Below are positions 50,899 through 61,095 of a DNA stretch of 64,000 bases, in pieces. Origin of the DNA: Pseudomonas sp. UBA5706 (GTDB taxonomy: Bacteria; Pseudomonadota; Gammaproteobacteria; Pseudomonadales; Pseudomonadaceae); assembly GCF_002419965.1 (NCBI RefSeq), contig NZ_DIHC01000057.1:62001-126000 (forward strand), in the 5' to 3' direction. Both the position numbers and the translations under genes were made by a program. Within the stretch, counting starts at the first letter, position 1. Each line of letters opens with the position of its first letter. The notes beneath the pieces are model-generated. The model saw only the letters and a list, made by a program, of their open reading frames with translations. It made no database searches and was not told the DNA's origin.

Positions 50899-50990
50899 GG
50901 GAGCGTCCGGAGGCTACGACGGTGGCGAATGTGCTTTATCTGACACTCCGCCTTCGCCACCGTCGTAACCTGCGCAAGCTCCCACGAGCG
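50899..50990. repeat. Long imperfect hairpin (REPIN-like)
   Basis: Arms GTGGGAGCGT...TACGACGGTGGCGAA and TTCGCCACCGTCGTA...AGCTCCCAC face each other about 23 bp apart. The inner 15 bp (TACGACGGTGGCGAA / TTCGCCACCGTCGTA) are perfectly complementary. Confidence 0.85.
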
Positions 50991-51046
50991 TTTAGGATGG
51001 GCCGGTTAATGCGCAAAAAAAGGGAGTGCATTGATGGTAGGGAAAC

Positions 51047-52393
51047 TCAGCTGCCCGCCACCATCATCTTCTCGATCAACACCGAACCGGTGCGAATGTT
51101 ACTGCGCAGTTCCAGATCACTGCCAACGGCGACGATCTGCTTGAACATGTCGCGCATGTTGCCAGCAATGGTCACTTCCTGAACGGGGAACTGGATCTCG
51201 CCGTTTTCCACCCAGAACCCCGCCGCACCGCGTGAATAATCGCCGGTCACCATATTCAGCCCGCTGCCCATCAGTTCAGTGACTAGCAGGCCACGCCCCA
51301 TTTGGCGGATCAGCGCCGCCTGATCTTCGGTGCCATGGGAGACGAACAGGTTATGCACGCCGCCCGCGTTCGCCGTGCTCGGCAGGCCCAGCTTGCGTCC
51401 CGAGTAAGTGCTGAGGATGTAAGACACCAGTTCGCCGTTTTCAACGAAGGGCTTGGCGTAGGTCGCCAAGCCATCACCGTCGAACGCCGAGCTGCCCATG
51501 GCACGCATCAGATGCGGGCGCTCATCGATGGTCATCCATTCTGGAAACAGACGCTGACCGATGGCACCTTCCAGAAACGAAGACTTGCGGTACAGGTTGC
51601 CGCCGGAAATCGCACCCAGGAAGCTGCCGAACAGACCGCCCGCCAGTTCAGCCGAAAACAGCACCGGGACCTCGCAGGTCGGCACCGGACGGGCACCCAG
51701 TCGGCTTGCCGCGCGCTCGGCGGCTTTCTGACCAATCAACCGGCCGTCCATCAGCAGTTCGCCCTGGCGGCTGACGTCGTACCAGTAATCGCGCTGCATC
51801 TGGCCGTCTTGCTCGGCGATCATCACGCAACTCAGGCTGTGACGGGTCGAAGCGTAGCCGCCGATGAAGCCGTGACTGTTGCCATACACGCGGCAGCCTT
51901 GATGCACGTTCAACGTGGTGCCATCGGCGTTCTTGATCCGGCTGTCAGCATCGAACGCTGCCGCTTCACAGGTCAGCGCGCGCTCGATCGCTTCTTCCGG
52001 GGTGATACTCCAAGGGTGGAAGAGGTCAAAGTCCGGTTGTTCCTTGGCCATCAACGCGGCGTCGGCAAGACCTGAACTCTCGTCTTCGGAGGTGTGTTTG
52101 GCGATGGCCAGCGCAGCGGCGACGGTTTCACGAATCGCGTCAGGACCGCTGGCCGAGGTGCTGGCAGAGCCTTTGCGCTGGCCAACATACAAGGTGATGC
52201 CGAAACCCTGATCGCGATTGAACTCGACCGTTTCCACTTCACGCTGGCGAACCGAGGTCGACAGCCCCTGATCCACCGATACGGCGACTTCGCAGGCCGT
52301 CGCGCCCTGACGCCTGGCTTCGGCGACGATTTGCTCAACCTGCTGTTGCAGTGCTGGCAAGGCCTGCGGGCCGACGCTTTCTGATGCACTCAT
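51047..52393 (-). CDS. pmbA: PmbA/TldE metalloprotease subunit
   Basis: 448 residues. Partner of TldD in the heterodimeric TldD/E protease that degrades unfolded peptides and matures microcin B17 and CcdA-type substrates. Unlike TldD it lacks the HExxxH zinc site, as expected for the E subunit. Motifs TVEFNRDQGFGITLYVGQRKGSAS and GLATYAKPFVENGELVSYILSTYSGRKLG are typical. Start at 52393 with GGAG six bases upstream; divergent from darP across 93 bp. Confidence 0.96.
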   Translation of the reverse strand: MSASESVGPQALPALQQQVEQIVAEARRQGATACEVAVSVDQGLSTSVRQREVETVEFNRDQGFGITLYVGQRKGSASTSASGPDAIRETVAAALAIAKHTSEDESSGLADAALMAKEQPDFDLFHPWSITPEEAIERALTCEAAAFDADSRIKNADGTTLNVHQGCRVYGNSHGFIGGYASTRHSLSCVMIAEQDGQMQRDYWYDVSRQGELLMDGRLIGQKAAERAASRLGARPVPTCEVPVLFSAELAGGLFGSFLGAISGGNLYRKSSFLEGAIGQRLFPEWMTIDERPHLMRAMGSSAFDGDGLATYAKPFVENGELVSYILSTYSGRKLGLPSTANAGGVHNLFVSHGTEDQAALIRQMGRGLLVTELMGSGLNMVTGDYSRGAAGFWVENGEIQFPVQEVTIAGNMRDMFKQIVAVGSDLELRSNIRTGSVLIEKMMVAGS

Positions 52394-52486
52394 GACTTAC
52401 TCCATCAAATTCCGATTTCGGCAGCCGGGCCGGACAAGTGGCCCCTGACTGGTTATCATGGCGGCGTTTATTTGCGGACTGCCCCC

Positions 52487-53008
52487 ATGGTTGATTCTTA
52501 CGACGACTCCTTCGACGGAGAGAAAAGCAAAACCCAGATCAAAAAAGAGCTGCACGCTCTGGTGGATCTGGGCGAACGCTTGACGACATTCAAGCCCGAT
52601 GTGCTGGCCAAGCTGCCGCTGACCGACGAATTGCGTCGGGCACTGGCCGATGCTCCAAAGCACACCGCGCACATCGCGCGCAAACGCCACATCTCGTTCA
52701 TCGGCCGGCTGATGCGCGATCAAAACCTGGACGAGATCCTGGTCCTGCTCGATCAGCTCGACGCCTCCACGCGCCAGTACAACGAGCGCTTTCACAATCT
52801 GGAGCGCTGGCGCGATCGTCTGGTAACCGGTACTGACGAGGTGCTTGAACAGTTCGTCGTCGAATACCCGGAAGCCGACCGTCAGCACCTGCGCTCGCTG
52901 ATCCGTCACGCCCAGCATGAGGCCAGGCAGAACAAGGCCCCAACCGCGACCCGAAAAATCTTCAAATACATCCGCGAACTGGACGAAACCAAGCGCGGAC
53001 TGCGTTAA
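52487..53008 (+). CDS. darP: Ribosome-associated protein DarP (YjgA, DUF615)
   Basis: 173 residues. Late-acting 50S-assembly factor that promotes peptidyl-transferase-centre maturation. The family sequence runs from SKTQIKKELHALVDLGERLTTF to RQYNERFHNLERWRDRLV and ends FKYIRELDE. ATG at 52487 is preferred to the TTG at 52472 because it gives the usual family N-terminus (MVDSYDDSFDGEKSK). Divergent from pmbA, convergent with tldD. Confidence 0.95.
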   Translation: MVDSYDDSFDGEKSKTQIKKELHALVDLGERLTTFKPDVLAKLPLTDELRRALADAPKHTAHIARKRHISFIGRLMRDQNLDEILVLLDQLDASTRQYNERFHNLERWRDRLVTGTDEVLEQFVVEYPEADRQHLRSLIRHAQHEARQNKAPTATRKIFKYIRELDETKRGLR

Positions 53009-53058
53009 AGCTGCTGCGCCGGGTGACGTTCACCCGGCGCCAGCCCATCACTACCCGA

Positions 53059-54498
53059 TCAAGCGCCTGTGCCACCGACGGTGATCGCATCGATCTTCAA
53101 GGTCGGCTGGCCCACCCCCACCGGCACTGACTGCCCGTCCTTGCCGCAAGTGCCCACGCCGCTGTCCAGCGACAGGTCGTTACCGACCATCGACACCCGG
53201 CTCATGCATTCAGGACCATTGCCAATCAGCGTCGCGCCTTTGACCGGCGTGGTGATTTTGCCGTCCTCGATCAAATAGGCTTCGCTGGTGGAAAAGACGA
53301 ACTTGCCGCTGGTGATATCGACCTGACCGCCACCCAGGTTGGCGCAGTAGATGCCCTTCTTCACCGAGGCGATGATTTCCGCAGGATCGCTCTGGCCGCC
53401 GAGCATGTAGGTGTTGGTCATCCGCGGCATGGGCAGATGAGCGTATGACTCGCGGCGACCGTTGCCAGTGCGGGCAACGCCCATCAGCCGCGCGTTGAGC
53501 TTGTCCTGCATGTAGCCCTTGAGAACGCCGTTCTCGATCAGGGTGGTGCATTCGGTCCGGGTGCCTTCGTCGTCCACGCTCAGCGAACCGCGGCGACCGG
53601 CCAGGGTGCCGTCATCCACAATGGTGCAGAGTTTGGAAGCGACCATCTCACCCATGCGGCCGCTGTATGCCGAACTGCCCTTGCGGTTGAAGTCGCCTTC
53701 CAGGCCATGCCCGACGGCCTCATGCAGCAGCACGCCGGACCAGCCCGACCCCAGCACCACCGGCAGCGTGCCAGCTGGCGCGGGAATCGCCTCAAGATTG
53801 ACCAGCGCCTGACGCAATGCCTCTCGGGCATAGCCCATGGCGCGGTCTTCGCCAAGGAAATAACGGTAATCGGTACGCCCGCCACCGCCGTGCCCCCCGC
53901 GCTCGCGACGACCGTTCTGCTCAACGATCACGCTGACGTTGAAGCGCACCAGTGGGCGAACGTCGGCAGCCAACCCGCCATCGGTGGAGGCGACAAGAAT
54001 GCGCTCCCATACACCGGCCATGCTCACGGTAACCTGCTGAATGCGAGGGTCCAGCGCGCGGGTGGCGGCGTCGACACGCTTGAGCAACTCGACCTTTTCG
54101 GCACGAGTCATGACTTCCAGCGGATTATCCGGCGCATACAGTTGGGTGACATCTTGAGTAGTAAAGGCCTGCACGCGTCCATTCTGCCCGGCGCGGGAAA
54201 TCGAACGGGCAGCGCGTGCTGCCTGGCTCAGTGCGTCGGGGGTGATCGCGTTGCTGTAGGCAAACCCGGTTTTCTCACCGGACTGCGCACGGACACCCAC
54301 GCCCTGGTCGAGATTGAAACTGCCTTCCTTGACGATGCCGTCTTCCAGCGCCCAGGACTCGGAAATCTGGCCCTGGAAATACAGGTCAGCGGCGTCGATC
54401 CCGGGGCCGGCAAGCTCACCGAGCACCGATTGCAGGCTGTCGATGCTCAGGCCGCCTGGCGCCAGAAGGGGTTCGCTGACAGAGGACAAGTCGCTCAT
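53059..54498 (-). CDS. tldD: TldD metalloprotease subunit
   Basis: 479 residues. Catalytic subunit of TldD/E; the zinc site HEAVGHGLEGD (about residue 258) is intact, with the downstream C-terminal Cys ligand region (CMSRVSMVGND). The ATG at 54498 has GGAG five bases upstream; the GTG two codons earlier would begin inside it. Its start lies 3 bp before the stop of the nitrilase gene, so the two are cotranscribed with yhdP and rng upstream. No peptide precursor gene is nearby, so a housekeeping role is expected. Confidence 0.97.
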   Translation of the reverse strand: MSDLSSVSEPLLAPGGLSIDSLQSVLGELAGPGIDAADLYFQGQISESWALEDGIVKEGSFNLDQGVGVRAQSGEKTGFAYSNAITPDALSQAARAARSISRAGQNGRVQAFTTQDVTQLYAPDNPLEVMTRAEKVELLKRVDAATRALDPRIQQVTVSMAGVWERILVASTDGGLAADVRPLVRFNVSVIVEQNGRRERGGHGGGGRTDYRYFLGEDRAMGYAREALRQALVNLEAIPAPAGTLPVVLGSGWSGVLLHEAVGHGLEGDFNRKGSSAYSGRMGEMVASKLCTIVDDGTLAGRRGSLSVDDEGTRTECTTLIENGVLKGYMQDKLNARLMGVARTGNGRRESYAHLPMPRMTNTYMLGGQSDPAEIIASVKKGIYCANLGGGQVDITSGKFVFSTSEAYLIEDGKITTPVKGATLIGNGPECMSRVSMVGNDLSLDSGVGTCGKDGQSVPVGVGQPTLKIDAITVGGTGA

Positions 54499-54500
54499 AT

Positions 54501-55352
54501 TCACTCCGGGGTATTGGCAGGCCGCAAGGCGTCCTGCAAAAAAAATCGCCGGTGATTCGATACCGGCATTCGCGCCCGTATGGACGCTTGTTCTTCACTG
54601 TCTCGTTCGGCCAGCAGCACGGCTTCACCCTGCGCCTGCTCGGCCAACACACGGCCCCATGGATCTATGATCGCCGCGTGTCCAAATGTTTCTCTGGGTC
54701 CGGGGTGAACCCCACCCTGCGCGGCCGCCAGCAGGTAGCACTGGGTTTCAATGGCCCGCGCCCGGAGCAGAATCTCCCAGTGCGCCGCGCCGGTGACAGC
54801 GGTAAACGCCGAAGGCGCGGTAATCAACTCGGCCCCGGCTTCACGCAGGGCGGTGTACAACTCGGGAAAACGCAGGTCGTAACACACGCTCAGACCCAGT
54901 TTGCCCACCGGCGTGTCGGCGACCACCACATTGCTGCCATGAGCATAGTCATCGGACTCACGATAACGCCCACGCGCATCGGCCACGTCTACGTCGAACA
55001 GGTGCAGTTTGTCATAACGCGCCACCTGTTCGCCCTTATCGTCGACCAACAGCGAACACGCCGTGACTTTACCCTCTGGCCGGTCTTGGGGCGGCAGCGG
55101 CAACGTCCCGGCGACTATCCATAACTTGAGGTCGCGGGCAGCGAGTTTCAACCACGGCAGGATCGGTCCTTCGCCCAAAGCTTCGGCTCGGCCGATGGCC
55201 GCGATGTCGCGACGGCCCATGGCGGCGAAATTTTCCGGCAATACCGCAAGCGCAGCACCCGACGCTGCAACCTGTTCCAGCAGCCCACGAGCCTGGGCCA
55301 GATTGCCCTGCACGTCACTCTGGCTGACCATCTGAATCACAGCGAAGGACAT
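54501..55352 (-). CDS. Carbon-nitrogen hydrolase (nitrilase superfamily)
   Basis: 283 residues. The Glu-Lys-Cys catalytic triad is complete: VLPENFAAM (E), DKLHLFDVDV (K) and SVCYDLRFPELY (C), with the structural Glu loop LITAPSAF. It belongs to the Nit1/YbeM-like branch; members with this gene context often act as deaminated-glutathione amidases, which repair a side product of transaminases (inference). ATG at 55352 is set by AAGGAG seven bases upstream. Between yhdP and tldD. Confidence 0.93.
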   Translation of the reverse strand: MSFAVIQMVSQSDVQGNLAQARGLLEQVAASGAALAVLPENFAAMGRRDIAAIGRAEALGEGPILPWLKLAARDLKLWIVAGTLPLPPQDRPEGKVTACSLLVDDKGEQVARYDKLHLFDVDVADARGRYRESDDYAHGSNVVVADTPVGKLGLSVCYDLRFPELYTALREAGAELITAPSAFTAVTGAAHWEILLRARAIETQCYLLAAAQGGVHPGPRETFGHAAIIDPWGRVLAEQAQGEAVLLAERDSEEQASIRARMPVSNHRRFFLQDALRPANTPE

Positions 55353-55620
55353 ACGTGCTCCTTGATCGATAGAACTGCACTGTGCGCAACAGACCACACC
55401 TGCTGCTGGCCGACAACCGCAGGAGTAAAGCTTGCTGACGATCCGCCGCGAACCGTCAGCAAACCCGACGTCGGGGTGGCTTCAGAAATACCGACCGCTC
55501 CAGGGTTGTTGCCGCCGCGCACCAAATCGTAGCCAAAGTGGAGCATCACTCCGGCAGCTTTCACGCCCTCCGGGCCGAAGCCACGTCAATGCATGACCGC
55601 GCTTCACCGGCCAGCCCCAA

Positions 55621-58600
55621 CTACTGCGGTTTCTCGAACGGCTTGTCAAAGGTGATCTTGGGTTCTTTCCACGGGCCCTCGACCTTGTATTGCACGCTGG
55701 CAAAACGCGCCACGCGATCACCCAGCAGCTTGTCGACCAGGAACAGCGCGCCACCAATCGCCGGTGCGCCGACGATCAGCGCGGCGATCGGCAGGTTGTT
55801 GGTCACCGGCAGCGTCACCAGCAACTTGGCGTCGACGCGGTCGCGAACCATATCCAGCGTACCGTTAAGCTCCAGATTGCTCGACGGGCCGGTCATCGTG
55901 ATCGGATCGCGGGTGACGTAGACCCCGTTGCTGGCAACGAGCAGTCCTTTGACCCGGTCATAGCTCAGGCCCTTGTCCAGCAAGTCCGAAAAGTCCAGGC
56001 GCAAGCGGCGGCCAATGGAGTTGAAATTAAGCAACCCGAACACCCTAAGGGCCTGGGCGCCGCCTTCCACTTCAACGAACTGACCGTTCTTCAGCGTCGC
56101 ATCGAGACTGCCGGAATAACGCTTCAGTCCCACCCAAGCAGGCGAACCCGGCCAGCGGCCATCGGCGTTCATCTCGAACTCGCGACTGGTCACGGTGGGG
56201 GCGAAACCCCAGGCCTTCAACACGTCCCCCAGATTCTTGCCCGCCACTTGGCCCTTGAACCAGCTGCCAGTCGAACCCGGGGCGCCTTCCCAGCCGCCGC
56301 TGCCGATCAGCGAGATGCCCTTGAGGCCAAGGTCCATGTCATTGAGCTGAATACCTTTAGCGGTCGGTCGGACCTTGAGCGACCAGGCACCGATCAACTG
56401 GTCGCCCTGAAACAGCTGAGTGATTTTGACGTTCAGCGCCGGAATATTGCGCGGGTCAACGTCGGCCAGAGGATCAGGGGCATTCTCCACGACAACGGGT
56501 TTGGGGTCCGCTGCGGGCAAACGCACATACAGCAGATTGACGTCAGCCGGTGTGGTTTTGTTATCCGGCAACGTCGCCGTGCCCTTGAGCTTGGTGCTGT
56601 CCAGCGACAGGCCCCAACCGGCATCGCTGCGCTTGAGCTGGACATTGGCTTGATCCAGCGTCGTGCCCATCGCAGTCAGTTTGCCGATTTGCAGATCGAC
56701 GCTGTTGACCAGTTGCTTGGCACTGCCGCCCGGATCATTACCCGCATAACGCTCGACCATCGCCTGCCACGGCGCGATGTCCAGAGCGGCGAGCGAACCG
56801 CGCACGCGCAGCCCCTTGCCGTCAGGAACGATCGCCCCACCCTGGCCCAGGAACAATTCGCCGCGCCCGTCGCCCATCTTGTTAGCGGGTGCCGCGAAGG
56901 CAAGATTTGCCAGATTGCCGTAGCCGACCGTGATGCGCCGCTCGGGGCCTTGCAAATTCATGCGCAAATCGGTGTCACGGGTCTCACCGGCGGTTTTGCC
57001 GAAAGGCGCGGGCAGATCGACCGCTACGCCTTTGAGGCTGGAATTGATCTGCAACGGGCTGTCTGCGCCATTGAGGGTCAATTGCAGTTGATAAGGCAGG
57101 TCACCAGACACTGGCAGCGGCTGGGTGACATTCAACCAGTCGGTCAGGCGCTTGGTGGCGATCTGGCTGCTGGCGTTGATACGTGTCACCGGCGCACCCG
57201 GTCTGCCTTCGGCAAATATTTCGGCAGAGACCGGTTTGTCGAAGGCCGTGGCCTTGATGTTCTTGCCGCTCAGGCCCTTATCGTAGTCAAAGCGGAAATT
57301 ACCTTTGAGCTGAGTCAGGTCGAGCACCGGGTCAGCCAGCTTCAAACGCGCGCCGTCGGTGTTGAAATCCACTACGACCTTCGGCTCCTGGCCCTTGACC
57401 AGTGGAATGTCCAGGTTGATATGCCCCTGCAGCGGCCCCTCGGCCTGCCACCCAGCAAACGTCTGCGCGGTACCGATGGGCGCCTCCTGCAGAATCTTCA
57501 TGCCGTCCTTCAGGCTGCCGTCGAAGTCACCGTCTACCAATAGATGACTGGCCTGCCCGGTGGCGACATGAGGCACATCCACGGCGACGTCATGCACTTG
57601 GGTGCCCAGCAACTGGCCTTTGCTAGCACGGATGCGCACGCCGCTGTTTTCCACGAACACATTGCCGTCCACACCGGTCAGCTGCGGCCAGTCCGGCTGG
57701 AACGCGAGATTAGCATCGCGCACTTTGAAGAACAGGCTGATCACCCGCGCTACATCCGGCGCATCGTGATTAAGCGAGCCCTGATACTGGAAAAAGCTCT
57801 GATCGACATGACCACTGAGAATCGCGGTGCGCAGCCACTCGTCCAGCGCCGGGCTGAGGACTGAGGGCAGGTACTTGGAGGTGTAGCGACCGTCGGCATC
57901 GACCAGTCCGACGCGCAGGTCCATGTAGTCCTCCTGGCTCTGATCGAAGTGCAGGCGGATCAGAAAGTCGCTGGCAATCTTGCCCTCATCACCAACCACC
58001 TTGATGTAAGGGGCGATGAGGGTGAAACCCTGATCATCCAGGGCCCAGGTCAGACGTGCATCGGCATGGTGATAATTCCAGGCGTTCTTGAAGATCGGGT
58101 CAAGATGCAGCATGAAGTCGTCGGTGTTCAGACGCAGTTCGCCTTGGCCCAGATCGCCACTGATCGCTCCGCTGACGTTTCCAGCGGCAGGCGCACCGTG
58201 ATAAGCGTGAAATCCCACCTTGTCCAGGTTGGCCGCGAAGCTCAGGCGCTTGGCGCCCTCGGCTTGCGGGCGGTAATCGACCAGAACATTGCGCATGCCA
58301 CCCGTGACTTTCAGGTGATCGAGCACCACCATCAGCTTGTCGGGCAGTGGCGCCAGCGAATCCAGCAATGGCGTAACCGGCGTCAGATCCAGTCGATCGG
58401 CCTGTGCGTGCCATAACTCTTCGCTATTGCTGATAGCCGCCGTTTGCTTGAGTTGAAGGCGGGTTTCCCAACGCTTGCTGGCGATGTCCATCGCCAGAGA
58501 ATCCAGCGACAAGGTGAACCCCGAGGCATCCCGCTGAAACCAGGCGTTTAGCGCTAGATTGTCGATTTTCGCGGCCTTGCGATCGGCGTACGCACCTTTG

Positions 58601-59424
58601 AATTGCGGCGCGTTGACCCGGGCCGCTGCCGATTGCAGATTGCCCTTGCCCCAGGTCAACCAGAATTCCCCGCCGGCCTTGAGGCTGTTGATTTTCCAGT
58701 CGCGGGTCACGCTCTTTGGCAACCACTTGGACCATTCGCTCTGCGGCAGGCTCAGATACGCCTCAGCCTCGGCATCGCGCCAGGCCTCTGCGCGTATTCG
58801 AGAACGCACGTTCAGCGACAGCGGTTGGCCATCGGGTAGCGTCACTCGCGCATCCAGACGCTGATGAAAACGCCCGGTCTTGAGCGTCATGCTGGCGTAA
58901 GTCAGGGTCAGTGGCGCTTGTTCATAGGGCTCAAAGGTGATCTGGCTGTCGAACAATGACAGCGTCGAGACCATTTGCATCCGGGTCAGAATCTGTTCGG
59001 GGTCAAACGACTGGTCTTCACGCACTGGCATGCCCTGCAGCGCCCAATGGCCATCCTTGTCTTCCTTGAGTCCCACTTGCAGCCCATCGAGTTCGAGCCG
59101 GGCGATGCGCACTTGACGCGCTTTGAGACTGGCCCAGAGGTCGGGCACCGCGCGAACCTGATCAAGGCGCACGGACGTCGAGCCCTGGCCGACCATCACG
59201 TCGCGCGCCACGAAGATCGGTGCAAAACCGCTCCAACTGCCTTCAAGGCGACCGATGCTGACCGGCATGCCGACGGCGGCCTGTGCCTTGCTTTCGATGT
59301 CGGCGCGGTACTCGGCGACCATTGGTGCCAACTGACGCCCAACGCTGACGTACAGCGCGATCAACACCAACGCCAGCGCACACAGACTCAGACCCCAGCG
59401 TGTCAACGGGCCGAGGATTCGCAT
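55621..59424 (-). CDS. yhdP: YhdP family AsmA-like envelope protein
   Basis: 1267 residues: one N-terminal transmembrane helix (WGLSLCALALVLIALYVSVG) and a very long periplasmic beta-rich region (DUF3971/AsmA-like, bridge-like lipid transfer protein). In E. coli YhdP, TamB and YdbH carry phospholipids from the inner to the outer membrane. The C-terminal part has IALIVGAPAIGGALFLVDKLLGD-like hydrophobic stretch, then KITFDKPFEKPQ. ATG at 59424 has GGAG six bases upstream; an ATG four codons earlier lacks one. Follows rng by 213 bp. Confidence 0.96.
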   Translation of the reverse strand: MRILGPLTRWGLSLCALALVLIALYVSVGRQLAPMVAEYRADIESKAQAAVGMPVSIGRLEGSWSGFAPIFVARDVMVGQGSTSVRLDQVRAVPDLWASLKARQVRIARLELDGLQVGLKEDKDGHWALQGMPVREDQSFDPEQILTRMQMVSTLSLFDSQITFEPYEQAPLTLTYASMTLKTGRFHQRLDARVTLPDGQPLSLNVRSRIRAEAWRDAEAEAYLSLPQSEWSKWLPKSVTRDWKINSLKAGGEFWLTWGKGNLQSAAARVNAPQFKGAYADRKAAKIDNLALNAWFQRDASGFTLSLDSLAMDIASKRWETRLQLKQTAAISNSEELWHAQADRLDLTPVTPLLDSLAPLPDKLMVVLDHLKVTGGMRNVLVDYRPQAEGAKRLSFAANLDKVGFHAYHGAPAAGNVSGAISGDLGQGELRLNTDDFMLHLDPIFKNAWNYHHADARLTWALDDQGFTLIAPYIKVVGDEGKIASDFLIRLHFDQSQEDYMDLRVGLVDADGRYTSKYLPSVLSPALDEWLRTAILSGHVDQSFFQYQGSLNHDAPDVARVISLFFKVRDANLAFQPDWPQLTGVDGNVFVENSGVRIRASKGQLLGTQVHDVAVDVPHVATGQASHLLVDGDFDGSLKDGMKILQEAPIGTAQTFAGWQAEGPLQGHINLDIPLVKGQEPKVVVDFNTDGARLKLADPVLDLTQLKGNFRFDYDKGLSGKNIKATAFDKPVSAEIFAEGRPGAPVTRINASSQIATKRLTDWLNVTQPLPVSGDLPYQLQLTLNGADSPLQINSSLKGVAVDLPAPFGKTAGETRDTDLRMNLQGPERRITVGYGNLANLAFAAPANKMGDGRGELFLGQGGAIVPDGKGLRVRGSLAALDIAPWQAMVERYAGNDPGGSAKQLVNSVDLQIGKLTAMGTTLDQANVQLKRSDAGWGLSLDSTKLKGTATLPDNKTTPADVNLLYVRLPAADPKPVVVENAPDPLADVDPRNIPALNVKITQLFQGDQLIGAWSLKVRPTAKGIQLNDMDLGLKGISLIGSGGWEGAPGSTGSWFKGQVAGKNLGDVLKAWGFAPTVTSREFEMNADGRWPGSPAWVGLKRYSGSLDATLKNGQFVEVEGGAQALRVFGLLNFNSIGRRLRLDFSDLLDKGLSYDRVKGLLVASNGVYVTRDPITMTGPSSNLELNGTLDMVRDRVDAKLLVTLPVTNNLPIAALIVGAPAIGGALFLVDKLLGDRVARFASVQYKVEGPWKEPKITFDKPFEKPQ

Positions 59425-59637
59425 TACACGCTCCATGTCGCCCAGCCTCCAGGCAATGAGCCTGCAGACAGCATCCGATTCATTCGTGCAGTCAGGGGAA
59501 GGTCCCGGAAAAGCTCAATTGCCACGCATCATTCTCTTTGGAGGGCATCGCTGCCGTTGGCCCCTCGGGCTCTTTTCTATCGGTTCGATAACGCACGAAG
59601 CACGGCGCGGTGCTTTCAGGCAACGTTTTGAGCAAAA

Positions 59638-61095
59638 TCAGAGCAGCACGACGTCATATTGTTCCTGCGAATACATGGTTTCGACCTGAAAGCGAATGGT
59701 ACGACCGATGAACACCTCAAGCTCGGCCACGTTGCCGGACTCTTCATCCAGCAGCCGGTCGACCACTTTCTGGTTGGCCAGCACCCGATAGCCGATCGCC
59801 TGATAGGCGCGCGCCTCGCGCAGAATCTCGCGAAATATCTCGTAGCAGATGGTTTCCGGCGTCTTTAGCTTGCCGCGCCCCTGGCAACAGCTGCACGGCT
59901 CGCACAAGACCTGTTCGAGGCTTTCACGGGTGCGCTTGCGGGTCATCTGCACCAGACCCAGCTCGGTGATGCCGATGATGTTGGTCTTGGCGTGATCGCG
60001 CTCCAGTTGCTTTTCCAGCGTACGCAAGACCTGGCGTTGGTGCTCGCCGTCTTCCATGTCAATGAAGTCGATGATGATGATCCCGCCCAGGTTGCGCAGG
60101 CGCAGCTGGCGGGCAATGGCAGTCGCCGCTTCCAGGTTGGTCTTGAAGATGGTCTCTTCGAGATTGCGATGGCCGACGAACGCGCCGGTGTTGACGTCGA
60201 TGGTGGTCATCGCTTCAGCCGGGTCGATCACCAGATAGCCGCCGGACTTGAGCGGCACTTTGCGCTCCAGAGCCTTCTGGATTTCGTCTTCGACGCCATA
60301 GAGATCGAAAATCGGCCGTTCGCCAGGGTAGTGCTCCAGGCGGTCGGCAATTTCCGGCATCAGCTCGGCGACGAACTGGGTGGTTTTCTGGAACGTCTCC
60401 CGGGAATCGATCCGGATCTTTTCGATACGCGGGGTGACCAGATCGCGCAGGGTACGCAGGGCCAGGCCCAGGTCTTCATAGATGACGCTGGCCGGGTTGA
60501 TGGTTTTGATCTGCTCGCCGATCTGATCCCACAGGCGACGCAGGTAGCGGATGTCCATCATGATCTCGTCAGCACCGGCGCCCTCGGCCGCCGTGCGCAG
60601 GATAAAACCGCCCTTCTCCTTGATCCCTTCCTTGGCGACGCAGTCGCTGACCACCTGCTTGAGCCGCTCGCGCTCGGTTTCATCCTCGATTTTCAAGGAG
60701 ATCCCGACATGCGCGGTGCGTGGCATGTACACCAGATAGCGCGACGGGATGGACAGCTGCGTGGTCAGGCGTGCGCCTTTGCTGCCGATAGGGTCTTTGG
60801 TGACCTGCACCACCAGGCTCTGACCTTCATGCACGAGCGAGCTGATGGTCTCAACCGCAGGCCCCTCGCGCATTGAGATTTCCGAGGCGTGGATAAAGGC
60901 CGCGCGATCCAGGCCGATGTCGATGAATGCCGCCTGCATCCCAGGCAGCACGCGCACAACTTTGCCTTTGTAGATATTGCCGACGATCCCGCGACGCTGG
61001 GTCCGTTCGACGTGCACTTCCTGCAAAACCCCGTTCTCGACGACGGCCACGCGCGACTCCATCGGCGTGATGTTGATCAGAATCTCTTCACTCAT
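59638..61095 (-). CDS. rng: Ribonuclease G
   Basis: 485-residue endoribonuclease of the RNase E/G family, which trims the 5' end of 16S rRNA and degrades mRNAs. N-terminal S1 domain (GIVGNIYKGKVVRVLPGMQAAFIDIGLDRAAFIHASE), 5'-sensor and catalytic Asp residues (IDVNTGAFVG and IIIIDFIDMED), and the zinc-link cysteines CEPCSCCQGRG. It lacks the long C-terminal degradosome scaffold of RNase E. Start overlaps the maf stop by ATGA. Confidence 0.98.
   Translation of the reverse strand: MSEEILINITPMESRVAVVENGVLQEVHVERTQRRGIVGNIYKGKVVRVLPGMQAAFIDIGLDRAAFIHASEISMREGPAVETISSLVHEGQSLVVQVTKDPIGSKGARLTTQLSIPSRYLVYMPRTAHVGISLKIEDETERERLKQVVSDCVAKEGIKEKGGFILRTAAEGAGADEIMMDIRYLRRLWDQIGEQIKTINPASVIYEDLGLALRTLRDLVTPRIEKIRIDSRETFQKTTQFVAELMPEIADRLEHYPGERPIFDLYGVEDEIQKALERKVPLKSGGYLVIDPAEAMTTIDVNTGAFVGHRNLEETIFKTNLEAATAIARQLRLRNLGGIIIIDFIDMEDGEHQRQVLRTLEKQLERDHAKTNIIGITELGLVQMTRKRTRESLEQVLCEPCSCCQGRGKLKTPETICYEIFREILREARAYQAIGYRVLANQKVVDRLLDEESGNVAELEVFIGRTIRFQVETMYSQEQYDVVLL

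Noticed and set aside
51047..54498. TldD/PmbA as part of a peptide-antibiotic (microcin) cluster
   Set aside because: The genes sit in their usual conserved housekeeping context (rng-yhdP-nitrilase-tldD, darP/pmbA) and there is no small precursor peptide or export gene nearby.
55690..57543. 617-codon plus-strand frame
   Set aside because: Shadow of yhdP on the opposite strand; composition is that of a GC-bias artefact.
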